Source: Calycina herbarum | Taxonomy: Eukaryota > Ascomycota > Leotiomycetes > Helotiales > Pezizellaceae | DNA length: 64,000 nucleotides | NCBI GenBank assembly: GCA_001414485.1 | Contig: LLEY01000010.1 | Location: 62,001-126,000 of the forward strand | Reading direction: 5' to 3' | In this document: positions 45,750 to 57,283 of the stretch, one piece after another | Position numbering within the stretch: position 1 is the stretch's first letter | Layout of the letters: every line of letters starts with the position of its first letter | The notes under the pieces: generated by a model | The model's input: only the letters and a program-made list of their open reading frames with translations | Database searches by the model: none | What the model was told of the DNA's origin: nothing | Program-made: the position numbers and the translations under genes

Positions 45750-46523
45750 TCAAATAACACGACCCTTCACTTGCTTGATTTTCTTCAGATCAATGTCTCT
45801 CCAGAGAGCGACTGAAATAAAGGCACCGGCCAAAAGACAGAGATTGGTGACTAGCATATATCGCTGAGCGTCACCATAAGCCCTACTAATTGCATCTCCA
45901 AACGTTCCTCGCTTGTAAAATAGCTGCATGAGTATTGAACCATATACTTCAGTAAAATCAACCTCGGCGGGCAGATACTTCTTAAAGGCCGCTGGAAATA
46001 CGCTTGTCCATGTAGCTGTGGCGACAGTCCCACCTGCCGCACTCCCAACACTCGAGAAAAGGTTCAAAATGGCGATTATAACAGCGATGTGCTGATGGTC
46101 TGAAGGTGCCATCATAGCCTTCTCACCACAAAGAACGATAGTTCCCCCAGAAAATGCCACGAATATCTGAGTCATGATAACAAATCCAATATCGCTATTA
46201 GGTTGCACTGACAAAACTGGCGTTGACAATACTAAGACCCCAAACGACTTGCAACATGGAAAAGAAATAGCTTCCCCAGACCATGGAGTTGAAAAACACG
46301 AAGACAAACATCATTCCAGCGTTCTAAATTAAAAGGTACAATATCTCCTACTTCCACGCCTGTTCCGAATAGTGGAATGGTCAGTAGCTTTGGGATTGGA
46401 GGTGTCATCCTCGGGGCTGTCTTTGTATGTATTGCCGCTCGTTATATGGAGAGCAACAAGCGTCAGAGATAATAGAACGTTGACGAAGATTGTAAAAATG
46501 ACATGTTCAAAAATTAGATACAA
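45750..46523 (-). pseudogene. siderophore-type MFS transporter remnant
   Basis: The right part resembles the C-terminal half of fungal siderophore-iron transporters (MirB/SIT): NSDIGFVIMTQIFVAFSGGT, PSDHQHIAVIIAILNLFSSV, GGTVATATWTSVFPAAFKKY and SRAYGDAQRYMLVTNLCLLA, ending KQVKGRVI. Immediately upstream in another frame is FVFVFFNSMVWGSYFFSMLQ, the family's middle segment, joined almost directly to NSDIGF. About three helices are missing and the frame changes. Further upstream, 46,329-46,523 has a piece with TVPRMTPP-like sequence in yet another frame. No N-terminal half is present. It is a truncated and internally deleted gene. Confidence 0.7.
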
Positions 46524-46633
46524 TGGAGAGGATTTGAGAAGAGTTTTTTGAAGAATTGAAAACTGAGAACAGAGCTGCGAACAATGCAGATTGTATTATG
46601 GTGACTATTTTGAAAGTATGTTCTCCGGCAGAA

Positions 46634-48073
46634 TCAAGTATTTTGTGTAGTTAAATATTTTCTCGAAACATCTTCCTTAAATTCATCCTCGAATGGTTCA
46701 ACCTTCCAGTGTTTCCAAGAGCCATCACACATTAACGCCAAATCCGCTTTTCCGTCGAAGAGGAGTTCAACTTTTCCGTTTCCAAATGAAGTAATGGAGT
46801 TTTCCTACGCCTAGTCAGCAAGAATTAGAGATAACAAAGATAAAAGTAGAACCATACCAGTTCTAAAGTCAATTTGATCACAGACTCTGCCCAATGATGC
46901 TTGTAATTATATCGACTATTGCCTCGTGCTACAAGGACTAAACTGTCGGCAGCAATCTTTGCTTGCTGCATGGCGGCTCGAGAATTCGGATTGAGTGTTC
47001 CTGTGTCCTCAACATCGCCGCATGCATATATATTTGACAAAGTATCATCTACAATTTGCATTGTTGGTTTGACACTGACATGCCCCGTTGGTGTTATGGC
47101 GTGGGGCGTGAGGCCAGCTAAAAACGGGTGACTGGATTTTGTCCTACACAGTTGATCTAGAGAATCGGTGAGCCAGCGCTCTCTATAGAATAAGAAGAAG
47201 TACATACCAAAAGATCACACGGTATCGTTGTCCCCGAAGTGAGCGAAAAGAATCCATTTTCTATGCTCTCAGATACCACTCTCTTACCCAGAATTACCTT
47301 TATTCCAAGTGTTTCTAGTCCTTCCAAAGCAGTAGCCTGCAGTTCCTTTCCGAATCTATGTATCAATGACTTCCGTGAATGGACCAAAGTCACTTCTTTG
47401 TCAGGGTATACTCTTTCGTGTCCGATGCCAATTCCACCCCCGAAGCTCCTCCTTCAACCACCAGCTTTTCAGCATTGGCAATATTTTTTTGCATTGCTCT
47501 CAAAAGACTTATGGCTCCTGTCTTACTGTCGGAATCGACTCTGGATGGTAGGCCATCTAATCCATTACCAGCTCCAGATCCGGTGGCCATAATCAAAAAA
47601 TCGTAAGGTACAATTGAAGCAGAATCTTTCAGTTGTACAAACTTTCTCTCTACTAATTCAACGCGATCTTGTATCCAACGTACGGAGCCAGTTGGTATAT
47701 CAGCAAGATAAGGACTGTATGGGATGAAAGCTTTGTGCTCGTGTCTAGGGACAACACAAAATCGTGGTAAAACCCATGTGAAATGAAAATGGCTATGAGG
47801 TTCGATAACCACAACACGATATGGGCTCTTGGGAGGTAGTGATGTGGTAATTAATCATGTAACCTAATAACCCGCGAAAGATGCACCCACGATGACAATA
47901 TTGCGTTCGGACTCTGTTGTTTCATGTGTTGCAGAGGAGTTTTTTGATATGCCCCAAGGTATTCGATAGCGGTAGTGGTTCAGCTTGATGATGAGAGACC
48001 GACAAATGGTATCCAAATAAAACCTCACAGAAAATATCACATGCTTGAGAAAAAGATGTTTTTTCTCTAACAT
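46634..48073 (-). pseudogene. broken AIF/AMID-like FAD-dependent oxidoreductase gene
   Basis: The minus-strand start at 48,073 leads to the FAD motif RNIVIVGASFAGY. Two in-frame stops follow directly: TAG at 47,864-47,866 and TGA at 47,855-47,857. The frame continues LITTSLPPKSPYRVVVIEPH. The second Rossmann motif region VVEGGASGVELASDTKEY has lost one base near 47,402-47,412, after which PDKEVTLVHSRKSLIHRFGK resumes. An intron after CDLLV leads to HVSVKPTMQIVDDTLSNIYACGDVEDTG; another leads to the last exon (46,804-46,634). Both stops could come from CAG and CGA by C-to-T. Relatives are NADH oxidoreductases linked to mitochondria and cell death. Almost full length, so the loss is recent. Confidence 0.8.
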
Positions 48074-49204
48074 CTTGGAAAGTGTGAATTAGGAACTGCT
48101 CGGAAAGGATCTGATTAGATCTCGTAAAAGATCAGATAAGATCACAAGGAAAAGAAAAAGGGGGCTGGGGCTCAAATGGGCTTTAACCGGTAAATATTTC
48201 CTTGGCGAATACCCAGATCCAGCTGAATACGAGGAGGGCAGTTCTGGTTTGAAATTGGCTTGGAACATGTTCTGTTTTGGGAATCTTTCCCTACCAGAAG
48301 GAGTAACGAACAGGCAGACATGCAGCTCACCAAGCTGAACCGAAAGAACGGGAGAGGTAAGTGGCTGATATATCGCGCACAGAGATTCAATGGAACAATA
48401 TTCGGATTTTGCTATGCATGGTAATGCGCGTGGGGTTAGTGCCTTTGCAAGCAACACTGAGTTGATCCTTGGGGGTGCGTGAGTACAGGGTTTTCCTGAG
48501 AACCTATCGATGGCGTGTGATTTCCTTTATCATTTCGATATCGTAACCAGACCAATGGTATTGGATGCGCAATTTTGCATGCTGACTCAATAGAACAAGT
48601 ACCTTCCTAAACAAATTCAATGATATCCGAGAGCAACCAACGAGAAAAATGATGCCAGTCACTTACTCATGGAGCCAAGTTCGTACACTGTCCACAGAAC
48701 GATTGTTGTTTTTGCTTCATAGGTAGACATAAGAATAATAAAACAAAAATCCTAGAAATAAAGTTCGGGATCTAGAAGTAGTAAGTCAAGAATCATAGTT
48801 CTTCATCAAACATTAAGTAATGAGGCTCGTTATCTGAGAAGTTGACTTTCCATTTTGAGATTCCGTCTTTTAATTTCGTCCTGTTTACAGCTATTTGACA
48901 GTGTCTGGCTCTACGGTAGTATCGACTTTTATGTAGTGAACTGAACGGGACAATCCTTCTTCCATTGTAAATGATATAGAAGTATATTAGCCGTGTCCCG
49001 TCTCTCGGGACATCTCCCGAATATCAATATATATTATCCAGTTAACAGCATAGGTCGCTGTTCTCCATACGCCCATAACCACCGTACTCACTTCACAATT
49101 AAACTCTCTTCTGAAAGCACTACTCTCAATTCACCAAACCGTTCATTCCCACAGAACCGAACGGAGAACCTCAAGCACATATTTTGCTTTTCAAAACAAT
49201 ATAG
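48074..49204. other. intergenic, nothing coding supported
   Basis: A minus-strand frame at 48,089-48,457 has no domain. The region near 48,990-49,200 should be the leader of the GNAT gene but lacks any ATG that could be spliced to it. Confidence 0.4.
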
Positions 49205-49995
49205 GCATTATTGTTCTACCCGCATTGATCCCCGACATCCCAAAGAAATACGAAATCTACTTTTCAGCTTTCAAAAATGAGGAAATGGGTCGCATCATGG
49301 TCGAGGTTCTTTTCCCAAACGGCATCTCAGAAGGTGATGAGTTCCGCAAAGCCCACGCGGAGGCTACACTAAAACACTGGCACCAAAGTACAAATCAACA
49401 CACATTCAAGTGCGTGGATAGCGAGACGGGTGAAATAGTTGGTATGGGATTGGGAGATACTGTTTTTCGTGAGCGAAGCGAGGAGGAGCGTAGGAATACG
49501 GGGATTTCTTGGCTTAAGGGAAAGGAAAAGGAAAAGGCAGAAAAAATCTTGACTCCGCTGTGGGATGTGAGGGAGAGGTTATGGGCTGGAAGGAGACATA
49601 TTTGTGAGTTGACATCTTGTCTATTCTTATACACTTGGCTTTTCTTTCTCGCTAACCATTTTTTAGATTGCCATGTGATTGCAGTATCTCCGAAACATCA
49701 GGGGCGGAAGGCTGGAGCTGCTTTGGTGCAGTGTGGAATCGACCTTGGGGAACAGCCCGGCTTGCCCGTTTACTTCGAGCCCTCTCCATCAACCGTAGGT
49801 CTATATCAGAAGATGGGGTCTGAAAGACTCAAGGAAAGTGTAATATATAAGGCTAAACTTCTTAGTACTGAAAGTGATATTGAGGTGCCAATTTCGGTGA
49901 CTGGAGGTGTCAGGGGTATCCAGCTACTTGCAAGAATAGTACATGATGAAGAACAAGAATTTATATATAACGAAGTTTCGAGCAAGCACAAATGA
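49205..49995 (+). CDS. GNAT-family N-acetyltransferase, start codon not found
   Basis: Two exons (to 49,609 and from 49,673; 63-bp intron GTGAGT...TTTAG) read PALIPDIPKKYEIYFSAF near the start, then FKCVDSETGEIVGMGLGD. The acetyl-CoA motif spans the splice: YCHVIAVSPKHQGRKAGAAL (motif A, Q/RxxGxxG/A-like), then YFEPSPSTVGLYQKMGSERL (motif B). This is the usual layout of fungal GNAT proteins of ~240 residues. The frame is open up to 49,205, where an ATATAG acceptor-like site precedes it, but no ATG lies upstream within intron reach. The first in-frame ATG (49,285) would remove the first strand and helix. Either the true first exon is unseen or the start codon has been lost. Confidence 0.7.
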
Positions 49996-50429
49996 CTCAA
50001 TATACTCTCAATAACAACCGTAGGGAGTGTAGAGCAGATGAAGAAATAAGAACTCGTGAGATGGTTCAAGCTTTATTCCTAGGTGGAATAATCAAGGGCC
50101 AGAGATTGCACGGGTTTGCAGTTTTCCACTTGCCGCTGTTGCCACTTTCCTTTCTACGGTTTTCCTACCTCTACAAGAATAGAAAAGGCAGCATTGCTCA
50201 AGCCTTTTCGCGTATGTGAAGGAATTTTCGAAACTTTTCCTGAACAGTTAGAGTAGAAGAGTCTAGTTATTTTACTCTTTGTCACTTACGAATTCCCGCT
50301 CCCTCGGGCGCAAGAGGTATTGTTCTAGAACTTTGAGGAAATTACTTACTTATTCAGTTTCCGACCCTTTCCTTATCTTCTCTCCCGCCAGACTATCTAT
50401 AAGGTAACCCCTGATTCCTGCTTGACCAC
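49996..50429. other. intergenic, nothing recognised
   Basis: Ordinary sequence between the GNAT stop and the solo LTR at 50,430. No gene supported. Confidence 0.4.
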
Positions 50430-50579
50430 TGTCGGTATATTCAAGAGTGAATAGCGCTTCACGTGACCTTCTCGCTTAAGGTCTATTTAAGTAGATAGAG
50501 TAGCTAACTTCTCTCGGTATGCACGAACGATAATAGACTCTTTTTGCATCACGCTAATGACCACCAAGTCATACCAACA
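50430..50579 (+). mobile_element. solo LTR (150 bp), TSD ACCAC, directly upstream of a gene
   Basis: It starts TGTCGGTAT and ends ATACCAACA. ACCAC flanks both ends (50,425-50,429 and 50,580-50,584), a perfect 5-bp TSD. Body motifs (cttctcgcttaaggtctat, aacgataatagactctttt) match the RIP-mutated copy at 5768-5916. This copy keeps CpG and normal GC, so it escaped RIP or is younger. It contains the stretch a longer upstream frame of the next gene would use as its first codons (ATG at 50,557), so that ATG comes from the transposon. It may act as promoter or leader for the gene at 50,683. Confidence 0.92.
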
Positions 50580-50682
50580 ACCACACACCATTCATTCACG
50601 CACCAGCCTAAACTTTCACACCAACCCAAACGTCCACAAACCAATCATACTTCAAAATTCGACGTCCGGAAATTACGCAAAG

Positions 50683-51057
50683 ATGACCAGCAACAATCCG
50701 GACACTGGACCTCCTACAAGCCAACCTCCAAGCGCGGACGAAGTAATCGGCTTCCCTTACGAAGTCATCCGAGAGACAGCACAGCTCTTGTTTGTTAATA
50801 AATCCGGGCCGGAAGTCTACACGAGAGTTTTGGATTTGGTGGCCTTCAAATTCACTATGTTGTATTTGTGCAAAGAGCAGAAGCAACTGCTAACAGGTCA
50901 ACAAAATTCCCATTTGGCTTCGAGGCTTCGAAGATTGATTGATTTGGCATATGAAAGACAGGTGCAGAAGCAGGGAGAGAATATGGAGAGTTACATGGCG
51001 AAGGCGATTCGAGATTGTTGCAAAGAGGCGGTGAAACTCTTTGAGGAATTTTCATGA
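50683..51057 (+). CDS. small hypothetical protein downstream of a solo LTR
   Basis: I place the start at 50,683 (gcaaagATGacc), giving 124 residues beginning MTSNNPDTGPPTSQPPSADE. The frame stays open to ATGs at 50,557 and upstream, but those lie inside the solo LTR. The N-terminal 30 residues are Pro/Ser-rich. The rest is predicted helical (FPYEVIRETAQLLFVNKSGP, VLDLVAFKFTMLYLCKEQKQ, RLRRLIDLAYERQVQKQGEN, AIRDCCKEAVKLFEEFS) with three cysteines. No family is recognised. The LTR lies 104 bp upstream of the chosen start, where a 5' leader or core promoter would be. Confidence 0.6.
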   Translation: MTSNNPDTGPPTSQPPSADEVIGFPYEVIRETAQLLFVNKSGPEVYTRVLDLVAFKFTMLYLCKEQKQLLTGQQNSHLASRLRRLIDLAYERQVQKQGENMESYMAKAIRDCCKEAVKLFEEFS

Positions 51058-51908
51058 GCTGCTTGTTGATGGGAGGCGAGAGTTAGGCCATAGGGGAGTT
51101 CAGGAATCTGAGTGAGACTGTAAGAAGAGATGAGTGAATGAAGGAATTGATCCTCTAATTGGCTTTTTTTCTTTTGCTCTTTGATAAAATATGTTTCTGT
51201 AAATCACTTTTTATGTTCACCCAAAGGCTTAGTTCTCATTCGAAGGTTAAGATGCGATGAGAATCTTGATCGTATTTGCGGGATACCCAGGAATAGCAGC
51301 AGACTATTTGCAGGTGACCTACAATTTACAAATAGCTTCTTCACCTTGCCTTCTCTTCAATTTCTCAAGCAAGACTTCCCTTTAACGATTTGGTGAGGTT
51401 CATACTACTTGAACCCATTATCTCAGAACGGGTGGGAAAACTGTAACCAGGGCACAAATAGCAATAAAGTTAAGAGGTCATATTTCATCTATGACCTCGC
51501 ACTTAGCAAGCAAACAAGGTATCTCGCAAAAATATACATCTCAACAATATCAGAAGGCAAAACGCAACAGCCTATACATAAAAAATGCAATTATGTTTCA
51601 TATCTGTCCATATTCATCGAGGCTCACCCCAAGACCCCAGCCTCAGATACCTATTTTCACACCATGTAGCACACACAACCAGCGAAAAAAGAGCAAAAGT
51701 CATATCATCTACCTCCACTGCCCTCCGTTCCAAAGCAAATGAACAAATCCAGCACCCATCCAACCCCATCCCCACCACACAAAAATATTCCTACATAAAT
51801 CGCGAAAGAAGCCAAAGACAAAAACAATGAACACCCAACGCCCAAAGCTAAGGGGTGATGGTAGCAGGCGCCATGAAAGAAAAAGGGAAAAGCATATCAT
51901 GGTTGTCA
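51058..51908. other. convergent intergenic region
   Basis: It lies between the 3' ends of the small gene and of scc3. No gene or repeat is recognised; AC-rich stretches at 51,740-51,790 are simple sequence. Confidence 0.45.
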
Positions 51909-54900
51909 TCAATCGCCCATAATCTCATCCTCATCCTCTTGGGCGGGCTTCCCATTTTCCTCTCCCACACTCTCAATCTCATCATCCGGATCTTCGTCAA
52001 GTAACTCCCGTCTGCGCAGATCCTCACGCGTACCTTCCTCGGGCTCCATATCCGCGAAAGGGTCATCTTCTTCCTCCTCCTCTTCATCGACGATACGCTC
52101 ATCACTCTTCGCCGTCGCCGCCTTTCTCGCAGCAATAGTAGCTTGTTGAGCCTTGCTCTTGTGACTCTTACTTGTTTTGGGTTTGCTGGGGTTATCGAGA
52201 TATGCAAGGACCTCTTTGAAATTAGGGCCAAGACGTAGTTTATTCCGTTGAAGACGTTGTCGGAGTTTGCCCTTCAGCTCACCGGAAGCGTCGATGACCT
52301 TTGCGATGATGCCTAGAACAAGTTTTCCAGTCAATTCGCAAAGCTGCTTCTCAGCTCTCAGGACTTCGCTTTGTTTCTCGTGCTCTGAAAGACCTTCGTC
52401 ATCTTCGGCATCGTTGTCTGAGTCATCATCCTCTGGTTCTTCGTCGTCGGCGGGATCCTCGAGCTTTTTTTTCGATTTCTTGGAATGTGCTTTTTCTAAG
52501 GCGACGAATATTGATGTCAACTCTGCTTGTACAGCACCATCGACCTCCCCGACGAGAATCTGTAAAGAGTCGTGTGCATCTGCAGATTCTTGTGATGGTC
52601 TCAAAGTTGAGAAAAGTACATAGACGTCCAGAACAGTTCCAGCTCCCATTAAACGTACAGTATCAAGGGTGCCCCGAGATGAAAATGCAGCGACAAGGTT
52701 GTTGACGAATATGTCTTGCCACTCCTTCAACTGGTCGATCTCCGCAGATGGCATTTCAATGCCAGAGGAGAGCTGCGAGGTGATGTCGTGAACCTTCCAC
52801 ATGAAGTAGAACATTGATGAGCGTATGGCGCTGATGACAACTTGGTCTTCCAGATCATCTATGACTTCATCATTCAAATCTTCGAAGGTGCCTCGGGCTA
52901 CAATATCAAGAAGGATTGTGATAGGAAGAGCATCGGAATCTCCCAAGCGTGCTTCCAATGGCTCTACGCAGTTGGAAATGCTAGCCAGCTGCTCAAGTCG
53001 GGCCAAAATGTGTGACAATTCCTCGAGCGGCTTCTTGCGGAGATTGCCTCTAATCGCAATTTGTGTTGTTTTATTGATCTGTTCTAGCGAAAGAGTAGTA
53101 GTCTCCCAGAGTGCTTGCATTTTACCTTCGGTGACTTCCTCCAATTCCTCAAAGCCACGGGCATGCAGCAGAGCAGCTCCTGCTTCGGTCAGAACATTGA
53201 TATCCGCATGTCCGTTGAACTGAGCGCTGATTTCGTCGAGAAGATTTGCATATGCTGTGGAATCTTGACGCAATTCTTGGAAGACTCCAAGATTGAGGAC
53301 ATGTTCTAATCGTAAGACAACAGTTGCAGTCTTTGGGTCTGCTCCGTACTTTTTCAGCAGTCGAGGTATTACACTTGCCAAGTGTCGTGCTGCTATCTCC
53401 CGCGTTTCGGCATTTTCGTTCCTGGAGCCCTTCTTCTTGTGTCTATCACCCTCTTCCGATTGCACCAAATTCAACTTCACGATGGCATTGAGGATTTCTA
53501 GCAATATGAATTCCTCTCGCTCGTTTGGTTTGAACAATTCCATCAATCCGCGTTCAATCTCATTGCCAGTGGCTTCCGATGAATGGTCGAATAACAGATA
53601 CCCAGCAAGAACTTCCCATTCTCTCAGATCTGGGATTTTATCGTACAACGCCTGGGCAGCGAGAGTGAACCTGGATTCTGAACGAGTGACGTTCAAATAT
53701 TTGGTTTGCGCAATCTGGCTTGGTAAATCATCCTCGTCCTCAACATCATAACTCTGAAGTATTTCTGCCAAACATTTGATTCGGATCCATTCTGGTCGTG
53801 GTGCGTCGAAATTTTCCTCGTCTTCGACTTGGAGATATTCGTCAATAATTTCCTCGCCGCCAATCTCCTCAATCTTGTTTTCGGACAAATCTTTCATATT
53901 CGCAGCAAAAAATCCAACCAGAGCCTTGCGAACTTTGGGCTCCGAGTCGAAAATAAGTCTTCCAACAACATCGATGTCGTCAGGTTCTAACAGTCCCTTA
54001 TCTTGTATCATGTCCATAATCGCAACCATTGATGATCTAACGGCAGCATCGGAGTCTTTTATGGCCATTTCAACCATACGCGGTCGGAAACGTTCAATAA
54101 AATTATGCATTCCATCGATGTTACCTCCGGTCTTCATAATTCGCTCGAGTTGTTTGACAACCTCCTGGCGCACTGTTACTTGTTCATCAGAGAGCAACCA
54201 ACCGAAGTATCGCAGGTAGCCACCTTCGAGAAACATTTCTGGAAGAGTCAGGACCCAATTTCCCATGGCCGAAACACACTCGACTCGAATTTTTGGATCA
54301 ATATCGCGATATCTGTGAACAAATCCTTGGTCAAAGTTCTCCTTGATTTTTTGCTGTACCTCATCCCGATGGTTTTCAGTGGTCTCCTGTTTGTTGGTGA
54401 AATCCGCCAAACGGGCTTGGTTGGGCTTTGCCTTCCTCTGTTCTCCTTCACGTTGGCGTGTAATCTTGGCCAGGAGATCTATCTCTTTTCGAGCAACATC
54501 GCACATTGAGTGGTTAATGGTCATCACGAGAAGTGTGGCTGTGTGGCGGAAGGGTCGAGAGCCGGCGGATGTCATAGGAACAAGCCACGAGATAATGTCG
54601 TCGTATATAGTGGTCTCCCAGAGAAGTCCAGATGCATGAATAGCCTCTATCAGCATATAAAAGAAATCCACTAGATGCGCTCGAAGTTGGTGACCAGCCT
54701 TGGATCTTGATATCAAAGGATAATCCGTAACTCCCTCCTACAAGATGTTAGGTTAGACCTGCAGAGAGGAAAAGTCTTTGGGAAACATACTTGAAGGTGC
54801 TCCTCTGTGATATCCCCAATCTTACTCTCCACATTATTTTCGTCGTTGATGTCGTCCACCGTGACTTGGACCTTGCAGCCAGTGCACTTGATGATCAAAT

Positions 54901-55643
54901 TGACCATCTCAGTCATGGCAGCTGGGGCATTGTTTCGATATCTGTCGAGCCATGTTGAAGTGATCTCTTCTAGGGAATCCCCACTTGTGAATACCTCCGC
55001 TATTATAATTCATCAGTATTACGCCTACAATTGGGGAATTGTGAAATCTACCGTAAAGTCCTTCTGTGGCCTCATCTGCAATTACTACTCTTTTCACGGC
55101 CTTCTTTGGTCGATTTGGTAGTCGCATAGCGGGGGCGGCGTCTGCGTGTGATGTGCCATTGACTTTGGAGGATTTAGGAGCTGATTTCTTCGCGGCCTTT
55201 GCCTTTCGCCGTGGCTTTCTAACTTCCTCCCCAGCAGCACTTTCAGGCGCTTCGCTGAGCTCTGATTCTTCTTCGACTTCTTCCTCGATTTCCTCCTCGG
55301 CTTCCTCCACTTCTGCGACAACTTTGGGCTTTTTGGCCGCGGGTTTCTTGGTGCCCTTCGCTCTTCTCTGTGGTTTCCTAACTTCCTCCTCTTCGCCCTC
55401 ACTCTCCGGGGGATCGCTCAGATCAGAGTCGCCCTCATTTCCGGATGCGCCGTTTTCGACCTCATTGCCACCTCTCTTTCGTTTTGCGCTTGTTGGGCCA
55501 GCTTGCGATGATGGCGCATCGGGCTTGAATTTATTGGGTGCTTTCACAGCGCGTCCTGATTTGCGCCGACCGCCAGTCGCGACGGGGGAACTCGCAACGT
55601 CATTATTGGAGATATCCATGAGGGGCGCTCTGTGAGTATTCAT
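51909..55643 (-). CDS. cohesin subunit Scc3/STAG (Irr1/Psc3 homologue)
   Basis: Exons 55643-55052, 54999-54791 and 54737-51909 (52- and 53-bp introns) join to 1209 residues. The N-terminal ~190 residues are disordered, with basic blocks (RRKSGRAVK, RRAKGTKKPAAKKPK) and acidic blocks. Then comes the STAG domain, LEEITSTWLDRYRNNAPAAM, NLIIKCTGCKVQVTVDDI and YPLISRSKAGHQLRAHLVDF, followed by the SCD-type segment VHRYRDIDPKIRVECVSAMG and helical repeats. The acidic C-terminus contains DDSDNDAEDDEG and DDPFADMEPEEG. The protein holds the cohesin ring (Smc1/Smc3/Scc1) on DNA for sister-chromatid cohesion. It is divergent from ureD. Confidence 0.93.
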
Positions 55644-55996
55644 TGACGCATCTGCCGTATGGAGGGTGGTTGAATGAAGGTAGATGGTGATTTTTGGATT
55701 TAGGCGGCGCGTTAAGGTGTTGATAGCGTCGCGAAGAGGGAAAGTCGCGAGGAGTTTGTCTATGGCCTAGTAAATCAGGCTACAATCTGACGATGAGGTG
55801 CGGGGATATCAATCTCTTGGCTTACCCCCTTGACGACCTTCGAATTCGTGTATGGGAAAAGGTTCAACAAGAACAATTTCCCTCTGAACCTCAGTTCTAC
55901 AAACCTTTTATGAACTCAAAACTTTTCTAGTTCTTCCTAAGATATTTCGAATTCAAAAGTTATGCTATCCATCAACCCATAACCCCGCTTCCCACA
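55644..55996. promoter_or_regulatory. divergent promoter region scc3 / ureD
   Basis: 353 bp separate the two start codons, so both promoters must lie here. No TATA box at a usual distance is obvious on either side. No specific factor site is claimed. Confidence 0.6.
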
Positions 55997-56989
55997 ATGA
56001 CCTCTCCATTCCCCACCTCCTCCTCAGCGCCGGGGGAGGGGACTTTGGTCGTAGATTTGATGCCCCAGAAAATCCCTGGTCTTTCGGCCATGACTTTTCA
56101 GTACCCACTCAAACTCATCTCCCCATCGCCAACCTCACACCAAAAGAGCGTTCTCGTTTTCCTCTTGACCTACGGTGGGGGTCTCGTCGGAGGTGATCAA
56201 GTCAATCTCAAAATTCAGGTTAAGAGATCTTCAAAACTCAGCATTGTCACGCAAGGACATACCAAGATTTTCAAATCCACTTCTCCGGACATCGTCACCC
56301 GTCAAAAGCTTCAAGTAACGATTGAAAGTGGTGCTGCGCTATGTTTGCTTCCCGATCCTGTCCAACCATTCGAATTCAGTGTTTATGAACAATCACAAGT
56401 TTTCGACGTGGCCGAGAATGGATCTCTTTGTTTGTTGGATTGGGTCTCGGCAGGACGTACTGCCAGAGGAGAAGATTGGGATTTCTGGAAGTGGAGTGGT
56501 CGGAATGAGGTATGGTCCGGAGAATTTGCGAGGAAGCGAAGGCTACTTTTGAGAGACAACGTGTTTCTGAATGCACACAAGCTGGACGAAAGCCAAGAGG
56601 AGAACTCAGTAAGAGGAAAGATGCAGGGTTTAGGTATTTTTGGGACTCTGGTATTGACTGGACCTATGATGGAAAAGCTTGGCTCGTTCTTCCTCCAGGA
56701 GTTTGCAGCATTACCGAGAATTGGGTCGCGAGATTTCAGGTCTCAAGATATGAAGGATAAGGATAGTGCATTGGTTCTGCCACCCGTAGAAGCGCGAAGA
56801 AAAGAGAGGCTCATACAAGAGACGGCTGATGGTGTATTATGGTCTGCTGCTAAAGTTCGAGGCTGCACCGTCATCAAGTTCGGAGCTCATACTGTGGAGG
56901 GAGGTCGAGTGTGGATTGGTGGAATGCTTAAAGATGAAGGTTCAATATCGCATTGTTTTGGGGAGGATGCGCTTATGTGTGTACGATGA
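55997..56989 (+). CDS. ureD: urease accessory protein UreD
   Basis: A single exon of 330 residues. The family core is clear: TFQYPLKLISP, then LTYGGGLVGGDQVNLKIQVK, QGHTKIFKS, LLPDPVQPFEFSVYEQSQVF, DWVSAGRTARGEDWDFWKWS, and RDNVFLNAHKLDE. UreD binds apo-urease and recruits UreF and UreG to place two Ni ions in the active site. It acts in the cytosol and is needed for growth on urea. Length fits fungal UreD (about 300-340). No other urease gene is in the window, as usual in fungi. Confidence 0.93.
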   Translation: MTSPFPTSSSAPGEGTLVVDLMPQKIPGLSAMTFQYPLKLISPSPTSHQKSVLVFLLTYGGGLVGGDQVNLKIQVKRSSKLSIVTQGHTKIFKSTSPDIVTRQKLQVTIESGAALCLLPDPVQPFEFSVYEQSQVFDVAENGSLCLLDWVSAGRTARGEDWDFWKWSGRNEVWSGEFARKRRLLLRDNVFLNAHKLDESQEENSVRGKMQGLGIFGTLVLTGPMMEKLGSFFLQEFAALPRIGSRDFRSQDMKDKDSALVLPPVEARRKERLIQETADGVLWSAAKVRGCTVIKFGAHTVEGGRVWIGGMLKDEGSISHCFGEDALMCVR

Positions 56990-57283
56990 CCTTCAAGTGT
57001 CTGCGCGTAGGTGGCCATGAGATTTAGCATCAACTGCAGGCAATTACATAGGTAGCAAAATGGAGTTATCAGAAACATCACCCAAAGTCGTGATTTCCTG
57101 TCACTTCACGTCGTGGTCGAAATTGGTAAGGGCCCCGGTCGACGACGCTGATGTTGAGAAAGAAGGCGCGACCTCGACCTCAATGTTGAAGCAAGCACCC
57201 TTTCCTTTTTGCTTAATATCTCACGGTATTGAAACGTCAACTTGAGTTAAGCTGGAAATTGGAATATATCAGTGTACGAGTGC
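56990..57283. other. 3' region of ureD
   Basis: No gene. A short open frame (57,060-57,245) has no support. It ends at the left TIR of the element at 57,284. Confidence 0.4.

Noticed and set aside
50544..50682. Longer N-terminus for the small gene at 50,683
   Set aside because: Its codons start inside the solo LTR; the later ATG has better context.
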